From an uncultured Erysipelotrichaceae bacterium (GTDB lineage: Bacteria > Bacillota_I > Bacilli_A > RF39 > UBA660): a stretch of DNA of 34,500 bases. Each line of letters opens with the position of its first letter. The first letter of the stretch is position 1. The stretch spans positions 1 to 34,500 of the forward strand of contig CAOJNP010000010.1 in NCBI GenBank assembly GCA_948439995.1, read 5' to 3'. Below, in pieces: positions 1-8,047 of this stretch. The notes under the pieces were generated by a model that worked only from the letters and a program-made list of their open reading frames with translations, was not told the origin of the DNA and searched no databases. Position numbers and translations under genes: made by a program.

Positions 1-18
1 TAGTGTCTTATAACACTA
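1..18. repeat. Short inverted repeat at window edge, possible terminator
   Basis: TAGTGT and ACACTA arms (positions 1-6 and 13-18) flank a six-base loop. It lies downstream of the P-type ATPase gene and at the cut edge of the window, so the tract that would follow it on the minus strand cannot be seen. It could be a terminator of the ATPase gene or of a gene outside the window. The remaining bases up to 90 are AT-rich and show nothing else. Confidence 0.3.
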
Positions 19-90
19 ATATTATCATATTTTCTTATTTAAATTAACAATTTATTACTATTTTTAACATCAATGCACATTTCGTTTTTT

Positions 91-2454
91 TTAATCAATA
101 TTGGAATCTAATTTATGGAATAAATAACGAATCAAAGAATTTAATTTATCAAAAATATACATGGAACAAATATATAAAACGATAAAAATTAATAATGTTT
201 CAGCTGTTAGTTCGGATATATTAAAAAATTCATAATGAAAAATAGAACAATAAATAAATCCAAATAATAAACAACAATAAAAAATTGTTCTTAAAAAGTG
301 AAAAGGCTTACAAATACGGTACAAAAAAATAAATCCAGTCGTTGCAGTTAAAAATACCGACAATGTGCTTGATAAAGCATAAGATAAATGAAATGTTTCT
401 TTAAAAGCAGTAATCAAAATAATATTAATAACTACAGTTAACGAAACTGGTAAAGATTTACTAATAATTTTTAGTAAAAAATTACCTGTTACTAAATCAT
501 GATTTGGCTCTAAGGCTAGAATAAAAGATGGAATTCCAATCGTAAACCCAGTAATTAATGTTAACTGAATTGGAACAAAAAAATATTTTGTAGAAACACC
601 AATACTAAATAAAATCAATAAAATTGTATAAATTGTTTTAACTAGTAATAAAGATGAAGATCTCTCAATATTATTAATGGTTCTACGACCCTCCGCAACC
701 ACTTTTGGTAAAGAATCAAAATTAGAATCTAAAAGAACCAATTGACTTACATTTCTTGCTGATTCACTGCCACTTGCTAAAGCAATTCCACAATCACTCG
801 TTTTCAAAGCTAAAACATCGTTTACACCATCTCCAGTCATTGCAACAGTATGTCCAAGTTCTTGTAAATAAGAAACAATTAATTTTTTTTGTTTTGGACT
901 CACTCTGCCAAATACATCATAATCACTAATCACATCATATAATTCTTCATCCGATAATTTTGAAACATCGATTCCTGCTACTTCAGATAAACCACATTTT
1001 TTAGCAATATTTAAAACCGTATCAACATTATCACCAGAAATGATTTTTACGTTTACTCCTTGATTTTGAAAATAAGTAATCGTACGATTAGCTTCTGGTC
1101 TGATCACATCTTCTATCAATAAATAAGCATAAGCTTCTAATTGTGGTATTTTTTTTGTCATTTTCGATTTTGTAAAACCTAGAATCAATACACGATATTC
1201 TTTTTGATAATCTTGAATTATTTCTTGAATAGATTGATCATTTGGAAATAAAATTTCAGGAGCCCCTAAATAGTAAGTTCCTTCTTGATCAAATTGCATT
1301 GCAGAAAACTTTCTAGAACTAGAAAAAGGAATGGCGCTCATAAGTTTCCAGTTACTTTCTTTTCCATAAAAATCCTTTAAAGATTGCATTGTTGAATTTT
1401 CATCTTTGGAATAACTGGCAATTGCTTTTAAAATAGTATCTATTTTCTTTTTCTTTTGTTTAGAAAAAGGAACTACTTTTTTTAATGCCATTTTTCCTTC
1501 TGTCAAAGTTCCAGTTTTATCTAAACAAATAACATCGACACGAGCAAGCGTTTCGATTGAATGAAGTTGTTGAACCAAAACTTTATACTTTCCAAGACGA
1601 ATCACACTTACAGCCATAACCGAACTAGTTAACAAAACCAATCCTTCTGGAATCATACCAATTAAGGCTGCTACCGTTGCAAAAATAGATTCTGTTACAT
1701 TGTAATTGGTTGCATTTAATTGACTAAAATACATGATTATTCCAATAGGAATAATAAAGAAAGAAATGATTCTTAACAATTTTTCAAAAGAATCCATAAT
1801 AATAGAATTTGCTTTTTTCATATACTTAGCACCATTAGAAATGGTAGAAACATAATTATCCTTTCCAATATGCTCTACTTGTGCATAAATTTCACCACTT
1901 ACAATAAAACTTCCACTTAAAATCATATCTCCTTTTTTTTTCGTTACAGCATCACTTTCTCCTGTAATAAAAGATTCATTTACTTCTACTTCTCCATCCA
2001 AAATAATAGAATCACAAACTACTTGATTTCCTGTACTGAAAAAAATAATATCATCTAATACTACATCTTCCATACTTACTTCTATTTTTTCAGATTCTCT
2101 TATTACTTTTACTTTTGTTTCAGATAATAAAGATAACCGATCAATTATTTTTTTTGAAATAATTTCCTCTACAATACTAATAATAGTATTAACAAAAATA
2201 ACTCCCATAAACAAACAATTTTTCAAACCTTGAAATAATTGTCCACTAATGATTCCAGCAGTAAAAACAGCTGCACCCAAACAAATATTTAAAAAATTAA
2301 AATAAGTAAAAAAATTGGAAACAATAATTTCTTTCATTGTTTTGGTTTTAGGTTGATCATCATAATTATTTAATCCTAATTCCAATCGATTCTTTACTTG
2401 TTCTTTTGTAAGCCCTACTTTCACTTCAGGTGTGAATCTTTTTATTTCTTTCAT
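91..2454 (-). CDS. Cation-transporting P-type ATPase, CtpE/CaxP-like
   Basis: This membrane pump probably exports Ca2+ or a related cation using ATP. The frame is open from 2508, but I prefer the ATG at 2454 (787 residues) because GGTGG lies just upstream, while the first Met has no ribosome site. From that start the protein shows the actuator motif ITGES near residues 163-167, the membrane motif IPEGL near 268-272, the phosphorylation motif DKTGTL at Asp312 and the hinge GDGVNDVLAL. Several hydrophobic segments surround these, with about six more in the C-terminal 200 residues. No N-terminal metal-binding CxxC domain of the copper or zinc type is present. The PEGL motif and overall pattern resemble the CtpE and CaxP Ca2+ pumps. 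A second pump of another subfamily lies at 3005-5623. Ion specificity is inferred. Confidence 0.88.
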   Translation of the reverse strand: MKEIKRFTPEVKVGLTKEQVKNRLELGLNNYDDQPKTKTMKEIIVSNFFTYFNFLNICLGAAVFTAGIISGQLFQGLKNCLFMGVIFVNTIISIVEEIISKKIIDRLSLLSETKVKVIRESEKIEVSMEDVVLDDIIFFSTGNQVVCDSIILDGEVEVNESFITGESDAVTKKKGDMILSGSFIVSGEIYAQVEHIGKDNYVSTISNGAKYMKKANSIIMDSFEKLLRIISFFIIPIGIIMYFSQLNATNYNVTESIFATVAALIGMIPEGLVLLTSSVMAVSVIRLGKYKVLVQQLHSIETLARVDVICLDKTGTLTEGKMALKKVVPFSKQKKKKIDTILKAIASYSKDENSTMQSLKDFYGKESNWKLMSAIPFSSSRKFSAMQFDQEGTYYLGAPEILFPNDQSIQEIIQDYQKEYRVLILGFTKSKMTKKIPQLEAYAYLLIEDVIRPEANRTITYFQNQGVNVKIISGDNVDTVLNIAKKCGLSEVAGIDVSKLSDEELYDVISDYDVFGRVSPKQKKLIVSYLQELGHTVAMTGDGVNDVLALKTSDCGIALASGSESARNVSQLVLLDSNFDSLPKVVAEGRRTINNIERSSSLLLVKTIYTILLILFSIGVSTKYFFVPIQLTLITGFTIGIPSFILALEPNHDLVTGNFLLKIISKSLPVSLTVVINIILITAFKETFHLSYALSSTLSVFLTATTGFIFLYRICKPFHFLRTIFYCCLLFGFIYCSIFHYEFFNISELTAETLLIFIVLYICSMYIFDKLNSLIRYLFHKLDSNID

Positions 2455-2526
2455 GTCCCACCAACTTTTATTTATTATATCATTATTACAACAAGATAAA
2501 CATGACATTTTTGTAAGATATGTAGA

Positions 2527-2547
2527 ATTATTTTTTCAAAAAATAAT
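2527..2547. repeat. Perfect A/T palindrome in divergent promoter region
   Basis: ATTATTTTTT and AAAAAATAAT are ten-base arms around a single C. The repeat lies in the 150 bases between the ATPase start and the start of the divergent small gene. A regulator operator is possible, but arms made only of A and T can arise by chance in DNA this AT-rich. Confidence 0.35.
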
Positions 2548-2565
2548 GTTATAAAACCCAATTTA

Positions 2566-2571
2566 TATAAT
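2566..2571 (+). promoter_or_regulatory. Candidate -10 box for the 2602 gene
   Basis: TATAAT lies about 30 bases ahead of the GGTGAT ribosome site of the plus-strand gene. No convincing -35 hexamer is visible 17 bases upstream. Confidence 0.4.
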
Positions 2572-2601
2572 TTTATTTTTACCATAACTTTGGTGATTAA
2601 A

Positions 2602-2997
2602 ATGAAGTATCTAACTCAATATCGAATGGTTTTTTTAAAAAAAGATGGTACTTTTATTCCTTATCCCATGGTACTTGGAGACAATCATTTTTTAATCATC
2701 ACAGATTATTGTCAAAAAGAGAAATATTTTTATCCAAGTATTGAAACCATCAACAAAAACAATGATATTATCTTTTATCATGCCAATAATGGAATTATCT
2801 TAGCTTACTTACCTTCTTCCCTTACGGAAGAACAATATTATGCATTAGATTTACTAACATTATATATGGATGATATAAAATACATGGAAGCTCGCATTAT
2901 GGGTCAAAAAAAGGATTTTCTAATTCAAGAAAACATTGGGGAAAATTTTTCGAAAGAAGTAATTCAATTTTATTTTGCCAAAAATAAAAAAAGATAA
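2602..2997 (+). CDS. Hypothetical protein, 131 residues
   Basis: I do not recognise this protein. The frame is open from a TTG at 2590, but the ATG at 2602 sits six bases after a GGTG ribosome site and is the likely start. The product is soluble, with no signal peptide or membrane helix. It has alternating hydrophobic stretches in the first 75 residues that suggest a small beta-rich fold, then a more helical, charged second half ending in Lys and Arg. It is one of only three plus-strand genes here. It points at the Ca2+ pump gene, whose stop lies 8 bases beyond its own, and it may share a divergent promoter region with the first pump. A role in cation transport is only suggested by position. 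Confidence 0.75.
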   Translation: MKYLTQYRMVFLKKDGTFIPYPMVLGDNHFLIITDYCQKEKYFYPSIETINKNNDIIFYHANNGIILAYLPSSLTEEQYYALDLLTLYMDDIKYMEARIMGQKKDFLIQENIGENFSKEVIQFYFAKNKKR

Positions 2998-3004
2998 ACA
3001 ATGG

Positions 3005-5623
3005 TTAAACTCCAATAGGATATCCTTTTTTCTTTAAAATTATTTTTCTAATAAAATCGATTGGAATTACACTCATAGATAACAAAAGAACTAAAAGAAA
3101 TTCAAAAGCTGTTAAACCATAAGTTCGGAAAAGATCTCCACCATGATAAATTAAATAACATTGTACTGTACAAATAAATATAATTGTAATAATAAAGACT
3201 ATATTTTTCTTTAAGTGTGCAAACAAATTAAGTCGATAGGTTCTTGCATTAAATGCATTACAAACTCCAATAAAAATAAAGAGTGCAAAATAAGCTGTCA
3301 TAAAATATCGATAATTTTCACCAATACGAACTAATTGTTTAAAAATAGGAGCTTTTAAAAAGAAAAGACATAGAAGTGCAGAATAAATTCCAGTAAATAC
3401 AATTTGGGTATACATATACTTATTCATAATTGGTTCATTCTTCGGCTTAGGACTTTCTTTCATTGTTTCCATTAAAGCAGGTTCAAAGGAAAAAGCAAGT
3501 CCTGCAAACGTATCCATAATCATATTAATCCATAACATTTGAATAATCGTAATGGGTGTATTTACACCAATAAAAGGACCTACAATTGATAAAAAAAGAG
3601 CACTCATATTACAAGTCAATTGATAAATAATAAATTTTCGAATACTTTTAAATATGGTTCTTCCATATAAAATCGCTTTACTAATCGATAAAATATTATC
3701 ATCTAAAATTACAATATCACTTGCTTCTTTACTAACTTCTGTTCCACTTCCCATTGCAAATCCAACATTAGCTTTCTTTAAAGCAGGTGCATCATTTACT
3801 CCATCTCCTGTCATTCCAACAATTTGATCCATATTTTGTAAAATTTTAACCAATCTACTTTTATCTTGAGGAAGAGCTCTTGCCACTACTCGAAGTCTTG
3901 GAATAAATGTTTCAATCTGTTCATTCGTATACATAGAAAGTTCATTGCTAGTTAAAACAAGTTCTTCTTTTTTAGTTAGCAATCCACATTCTTTGGCTAT
4001 ACTTCTTGCTGTATCTGGATGATCACCTGTAATCATAATAACACCAATGCCAGCATCTTTAATATGTCCAATTCCTTCTTTTGCTTCCTCTCTTAATTCA
4101 TCTTTAATACAAACAAGACCTATAAAAACCAAATCACGAAAATTCTCTTGAAATGTATCTTTTTGATAAGCAAGCAAAAGAAGACGATTTCCTGATTTTG
4201 TTAAACGATCAATCTCTTCTTCCATTCCTGTTTTATGAGCAAAATATCGTTCTTCTCCTAGTTCATTTAAATATCTTGTACACTTTGATAATAATTTTTC
4301 ACAAGCGCCCTTATAATAAGTAATGTTTCTCCCATTTTCATATGTCGTTACTGCCGAATATTTTACTTTACTATCAAAAGGAACTCTTTTAACGACTTCT
4401 AAAGTAAGTGGATGTTTTTTTACAAAAGATAACAAACTACGATCGGTTGAATTTCCACCGATTACTTCTTGTTTGTCATTATACATAGAAGAATTATTGA
4501 AAACAATGGAACGATAAAACACATCATAATATGTTTTATTTTTAGCAATTTCTTTTTCACAAGAATAGTGCTTTAAATTTGCATCAATAATATTTGTTAC
4601 TTCCAATTTTCCTTTTGTTAAAGTTCCAGTTTTATCTGTTAATAAATAATTTAAACTCCCTGTTGTTTCAATTCCAACCAGTTTTCTTACTAAAACATGA
4701 TCTTTTAACATTCTACGCATATTACTAGATAATACTAAAGTAATCATCATAGGAAGTCCTTCTGGAACTGCAACAACAATAATGGTTACACTAAGCGTTA
4801 AAGCATAAATAATATGATCCATCATAACTTGAAAATTAGTAATCGTTTCTATTATTTTTGTTCCATCAAAATGATTTTGCAAAACGATAACAGAAAAAAG
4901 ATAAGAACATGTTACAAAAAAAGCTCCAATATATCCTATCTTACTTATAATCCCTGCAAGACCACGTAATCTTAACTTTAAAGGACTCTCTGGCTCACTT
5001 TCTTGAACTTCTTTTGCTAAGTTTCCATAAAAAGTTTGATTTCCAACTTTAGTAACATGCATTTTTGCCTCTCCAGAATAAACAACTGTTCCTCGAAACA
5101 CTTCATTTTTATTTGTAATATGATTAGAAAAAGAAGCAAATTTTGATACTTCTTTACTTTCTCCATTCAATGATGATTCATCTACGCTTAAATTTCCTTC
5201 AATCAAATAACCATCTGCAGGGATTTTATCACCACTTAATAATAAAATAATATCGTTTACTACCACATCATCAATAGAAATTTCTTGAATTTTACCATCA
5301 CGCAATACTTTTACAACAATTTTAGAAGATTCCTCTTGAAGACGTTCAAAAGCTGCTTCACTACCATATTCACTAATCGTTGAAATAAAAGTAGCTAAAA
5401 AAACAGCAATTAAAATTCCTATGGTTTCAAACCAATCAAAATTTCGAAATAAAAAAACAACCTTAATTGCTAAAGCAATTAATAAAATTTTAATTATGGG
5501 ATCACCTAAAGATTCTAAAAGAAGTTTACCAAATCCACGACCTTTAACCTTACTAATTTCATTACTACCATATTGTTTACGATTAAGTACGACATCTTCA
5601 CTACTTAAACCATTTCGATTCAT
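3005..5623 (-). CDS. Calcium-translocating P-type ATPase, PMCA/SERCA type
   Basis: This P2-type pump most likely exports Ca2+ across the cytoplasmic membrane. The 872 residues match the full family layout: a cation-ATPase N-terminal segment, two helices, an actuator domain with SLNGES near 151-156 (the usual TGES Thr is Asn), VAVPEGLP at 284-291 in helix M4, DKTGTLTKG with Asp330 as the phosphorylated residue, a nucleotide-binding domain, and the hinge GDGVNDAPALK. Helix M6 carries the N-x3-D pair in WINMIMDTFAGLAF, as in PMCA-type pumps. About four further C-terminal helices complete the ten-helix bundle. The ATG at 5623 follows a strong GGAGG. It is transcribed away from the DUF6273-like gene remnant upstream and converges on the small gene at 2602. 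Calcium is inferred from family and motifs. Confidence 0.93.
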   Translation of the reverse strand: MNRNGLSSEDVVLNRKQYGSNEISKVKGRGFGKLLLESLGDPIIKILLIALAIKVVFLFRNFDWFETIGILIAVFLATFISTISEYGSEAAFERLQEESSKIVVKVLRDGKIQEISIDDVVVNDIILLLSGDKIPADGYLIEGNLSVDESSLNGESKEVSKFASFSNHITNKNEVFRGTVVYSGEAKMHVTKVGNQTFYGNLAKEVQESEPESPLKLRLRGLAGIISKIGYIGAFFVTCSYLFSVIVLQNHFDGTKIIETITNFQVMMDHIIYALTLSVTIIVVAVPEGLPMMITLVLSSNMRRMLKDHVLVRKLVGIETTGSLNYLLTDKTGTLTKGKLEVTNIIDANLKHYSCEKEIAKNKTYYDVFYRSIVFNNSSMYNDKQEVIGGNSTDRSLLSFVKKHPLTLEVVKRVPFDSKVKYSAVTTYENGRNITYYKGACEKLLSKCTRYLNELGEERYFAHKTGMEEEIDRLTKSGNRLLLLAYQKDTFQENFRDLVFIGLVCIKDELREEAKEGIGHIKDAGIGVIMITGDHPDTARSIAKECGLLTKKEELVLTSNELSMYTNEQIETFIPRLRVVARALPQDKSRLVKILQNMDQIVGMTGDGVNDAPALKKANVGFAMGSGTEVSKEASDIVILDDNILSISKAILYGRTIFKSIRKFIIYQLTCNMSALFLSIVGPFIGVNTPITIIQMLWINMIMDTFAGLAFSFEPALMETMKESPKPKNEPIMNKYMYTQIVFTGIYSALLCLFFLKAPIFKQLVRIGENYRYFMTAYFALFIFIGVCNAFNARTYRLNLFAHLKKNIVFIITIIFICTVQCYLIYHGGDLFRTYGLTAFEFLLVLLLSMSVIPIDFIRKIILKKKGYPIGV

Positions 5624-5713
5624 AAAGTTGTTTTTCCTCCTCGTTAAATTATATGAGAAGGAAAATCTTTTAGCACAAAAAGAAAAAGAGAAACAAGTAA
5701 TTATGTATGAATA

Positions 5714-7081
5714 TTATTCGTTACTAACAATAATAAATGGATTATCATAACTTCCACTTCCCCTTACAATTTTTAAATCTTTAGATAAATAAATGGTAGG
5801 ACGAACAGTATTAAAAGAGCAATCGGGTCCACATCCAGCATGTACACCTTGCACATATCCATCTTCTCCATATATATAAAATGCAAAGGTTGCTCGTTCT
5901 GAATTGGTAGCTGGATTCATTAGCCACTGACTCTGATTTGTATAAATCCAATTATTTTCATAACATTCTTTTTCTTCTTTCCATTGATATAAAGGAATAC
6001 TAAGACAAAAATTTCGATCACTATTTTCTCCACCAATGGTAGCATATCCATAATCACTTGGATGCATTAATCCAACCTTTCCTTGCCAAGTAAAAGTTCT
6101 TAAAACCGTATCATTACACCCTGTACTACTAGAACTACATATTTTTCCAGTATTTTTACTTCTTTCAAAAGAATAAAATTGACTTGTTGTAATCGAAGTG
6201 TTTGATACAGAACCATTTGAACCAGTATTCCATGTGATCAAATCAATCATATTTTTAGATGTTTCACTTAACCCTTTTTCAGAAAAATCACAAGCTTGTG
6301 TAACATTGCCTCTATCAATAAAACAAAAACCACTTGTTCGATGATAATAAGGACCTTCATTTAATAATTGCTTAACTTTAGATTGACTCCATTCATTAAC
6401 TCCAATCCCCCAATTTATTTCATTTCTCGTACTATCCCAAACATAATTTCCAATACTTTCATTACGAACTAATTTTACTCGTTTTCCTTCTGGAGTATTT
6501 AAAAGACCAATTATCCTCCATAATTCATCATTAAATAAAATATAATTATTGGGATTGGGACCAGCAAAACGTAATTCTGATTCTTTAAAAAGTTGAATCA
6601 TTGTCGGGTCATTTGTATAAGTAATATTTGCTTCATCATGAGTAACTTCATAAATACCACTACCATTCGTTACAATATCTATACTTTTCATTTTATCAAT
6701 CAATAAGATTGGTTTAGAAAACAAAAACATACATTTCGTGTTTATATTAGTTAAATTATAAATAACTGGCCCCCATGTTTCATAATCCCATGATCCACTA
6801 GCTCCATTATTACAACTGATACTTACTTCATAATTATGATCATTTGGTATCGTATTACTTTGAGTTCGATTTCCATTTTCATCTTCTACTTAAAAAGAAA
6901 GCATCAAATCATAATTTTGATTGGGCACAGATCCTTTAATCACATCAAATTCTTGCTTTTCTTCAAACAAGGCAAAACTTCGATATACTACAATTACTGT
7001 GATTAATATAAATAAAACAATACTTCCAATTATGATTCCTTTTTGTTTTGGATTTTTTTCTTGAAATTTCTCTAATTTCAT
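5714..7081 (-). pseudogene. Surface protein, DUF6273-like, interrupted by one in-frame TAA
   Basis: One reading frame runs from the ATG at 7081 (ribosome site AGAGGTG) to the stop at 5714, broken only by TAA at 6890-6892. The first 63 residues are a short basic cytoplasmic tail and one membrane anchor (GIIIGSIVLFILITVIVVY). After the stop the same frame continues VEDENGN and stays open for another 391 codons. There is no start signal near the first downstream Met (6730), so this is one gene with a nonsense change. A Tyr codon is the simplest ancestor. The ectodomain contains FNDELWRIIG, later LMHPSDYG, and near the end VRPTIYL, a pattern like DUF6273 lectin-like folds. It has several Cys residues. 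A sequencing error or stop read-through would make it an intact gene. Function is unknown. Confidence 0.8.
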
Positions 7082-7148
7082 ACATGACACCTCTTGGTTA
7101 TTATGGCTAGAATGAAAAGAATTATTTACACTCTAGTTTATAACATTA

Positions 7149-7157
7149 AGTATATCA
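7149..7157 (-). promoter_or_regulatory. Extended -10 promoter for the interrupted surface gene
   Basis: On the minus strand the sequence reads TGATATACT, a TG-n-TATACT extended -10 box. It gives a leader of about 60 bases to the start at 7081. The same TATGATATA pattern recurs at 7938 and 24913. Confidence 0.5.
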
Positions 7158-7213
7158 TATTTATTATTATAGATGAGAATTTCTTTTTATTTGCAATATT
7201 TAAAAATCAAAAA

Positions 7214-7232
7214 AAACTAGATAAACTAGTTT
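7214..7232 (-). terminator. Rho-independent terminator of the NPQTG wall-protein gene
   Basis: On the minus strand AAACTAG and CTAGTTT pair around TTTAT and run into a T tract. The hairpin begins 7 bases after the stop at 7239. Confidence 0.7.
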
Positions 7233-7238
7233 CTTATA

Positions 7239-7895
7239 CTAAACATGATATATTTTTGATTTTTTACGAGTTACTAAATAGAAAGCACCAGCGATTCCAA
7301 TACCTCCAAGAACAACTACATATGGAATGAAGCTTCCTGTTTGAGGATTTTCTGGAGTACATTCTTTGTCATATTGTTCTTTTGAACATTCTTCTGCATT
7401 TTTACAATAATACTTTCCATTATTTACAGTACAAACTGATGGTTCTTCTGTAGAAGAAGTATTTGTAAATTGAATACTACATTCTTGAGCTACATCATTA
7501 ACTTTATAAGTTATACCAGCAACCAATACAGTATTTCCAGCATTTACTCCATTACGTGTTGAAAATTCAAACGTAATATCATTACCACTTTGTGATGGTG
7601 ATTTCATACTCCATCCATTTAATTCTTCATAAGAATCATATGTCATGTTATTTAAAGTAGCATCTACTTTAAATGACTTTGCTGTTCCACTGGTAACACG
7701 AATACCAATATAACAAGTTGCATATTTTCCATCACTAGTTTTTGGACAAGTGATAGAAGCTCCATTTAGAGTTGTTTTACTCATGCTCTCATCTTCAGAA
7801 CCGAATACAGTTCCTGCAAAATCCGCTGCGCGTACGCTCATTGGAATCATAACAAGCATAAGTGCTACAGCCAAACTAAGCATTTTCTTTTTCAT
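7239..7895 (-). CDS. Secreted wall-anchored protein with NPQTG sortase signal
   Basis: This is a probable substrate of the sortase encoded by the divergent neighbour. The 218 residues start with a signal peptide (residues 1-23, cleavage after VRA). A Cys-containing beta-rich domain follows (about 25-150), with Ile/Thr/Val-rich strands reminiscent of cohesin or Ig-like folds, then a short Cys-rich stretch (155-180). The C-terminus is a classic sorting signal: NPQTG at 183-187, a hydrophobic segment, then RKKSK. NPQTN-like motifs with leading Asn-Pro are used by class B sortases rather than the LPxTG of class A. The gene has its own extended -10 promoter and terminator. What the domain binds is unknown. 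Confidence 0.87.
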   Translation of the reverse strand: MKKKMLSLAVALMLVMIPMSVRAADFAGTVFGSEDESMSKTTLNGASITCPKTSDGKYATCYIGIRVTSGTAKSFKVDATLNNMTYDSYEELNGWSMKSPSQSGNDITFEFSTRNGVNAGNTVLVAGITYKVNDVAQECSIQFTNTSSTEEPSVCTVNNGKYYCKNAEECSKEQYDKECTPENPQTGSFIPYVVVLGGIGIAGAFYLVTRKKSKIYHV

Positions 7896-7937
7896 AATAT
7901 AAACCTCTTTTCAATTTTCTAAACTTATTATGGACTC

Positions 7938-7946
7938 ATTATATCA
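7938..7946 (-). promoter_or_regulatory. Extended -10 promoter of the wall-protein gene
   Basis: The minus strand reads TGATATAAT, a TG-n-TATAAT extended -10 with a consensus hexamer. It lies about 43 bases before the start at 7895, which has its own AGAGG ribosome site. No strong -35 is seen. Confidence 0.65.
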
Positions 7947-8004
7947 TAAAAATACAACATTTCTACACTTTTTTTACTTTTTTTACATTTTAAGTATTAA
8001 TTTA

Positions 8005-8013
8005 TGATATGAT
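8005..8013 (+). promoter_or_regulatory. Candidate extended -10 promoter of the sortase gene
   Basis: TGATATGAT lies 35 bases ahead of the sortase start, inside the 152-base divergent region it shares with the wall-protein gene. The local ATGAT repeats make the exact box uncertain. A TTTACA lies further upstream at poor spacing. Confidence 0.45.
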
Positions 8014-8047
8014 ATGAATAATAAAAATGGAAAAAGGCTGGTGATTT

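Noticed and set aside
5421-5750. 109-codon plus-strand frame at the start of the Ca2+ pump
   Set aside because: It is a shadow of the pump gene N-terminus, with no start signal.
6728-6730. Internal ATG as start of a separate 338-residue protein
   Set aside because: There is no ribosome site before it, and the frame is open and protein-like for 53 codons further up to the TAA at 6890.
7094-7330. 78-codon open frame on the plus strand
   Set aside because: It overlaps the 3' end and terminator of the NPQTG gene and the promoter of the interrupted surface gene, and it has no ribosome site.
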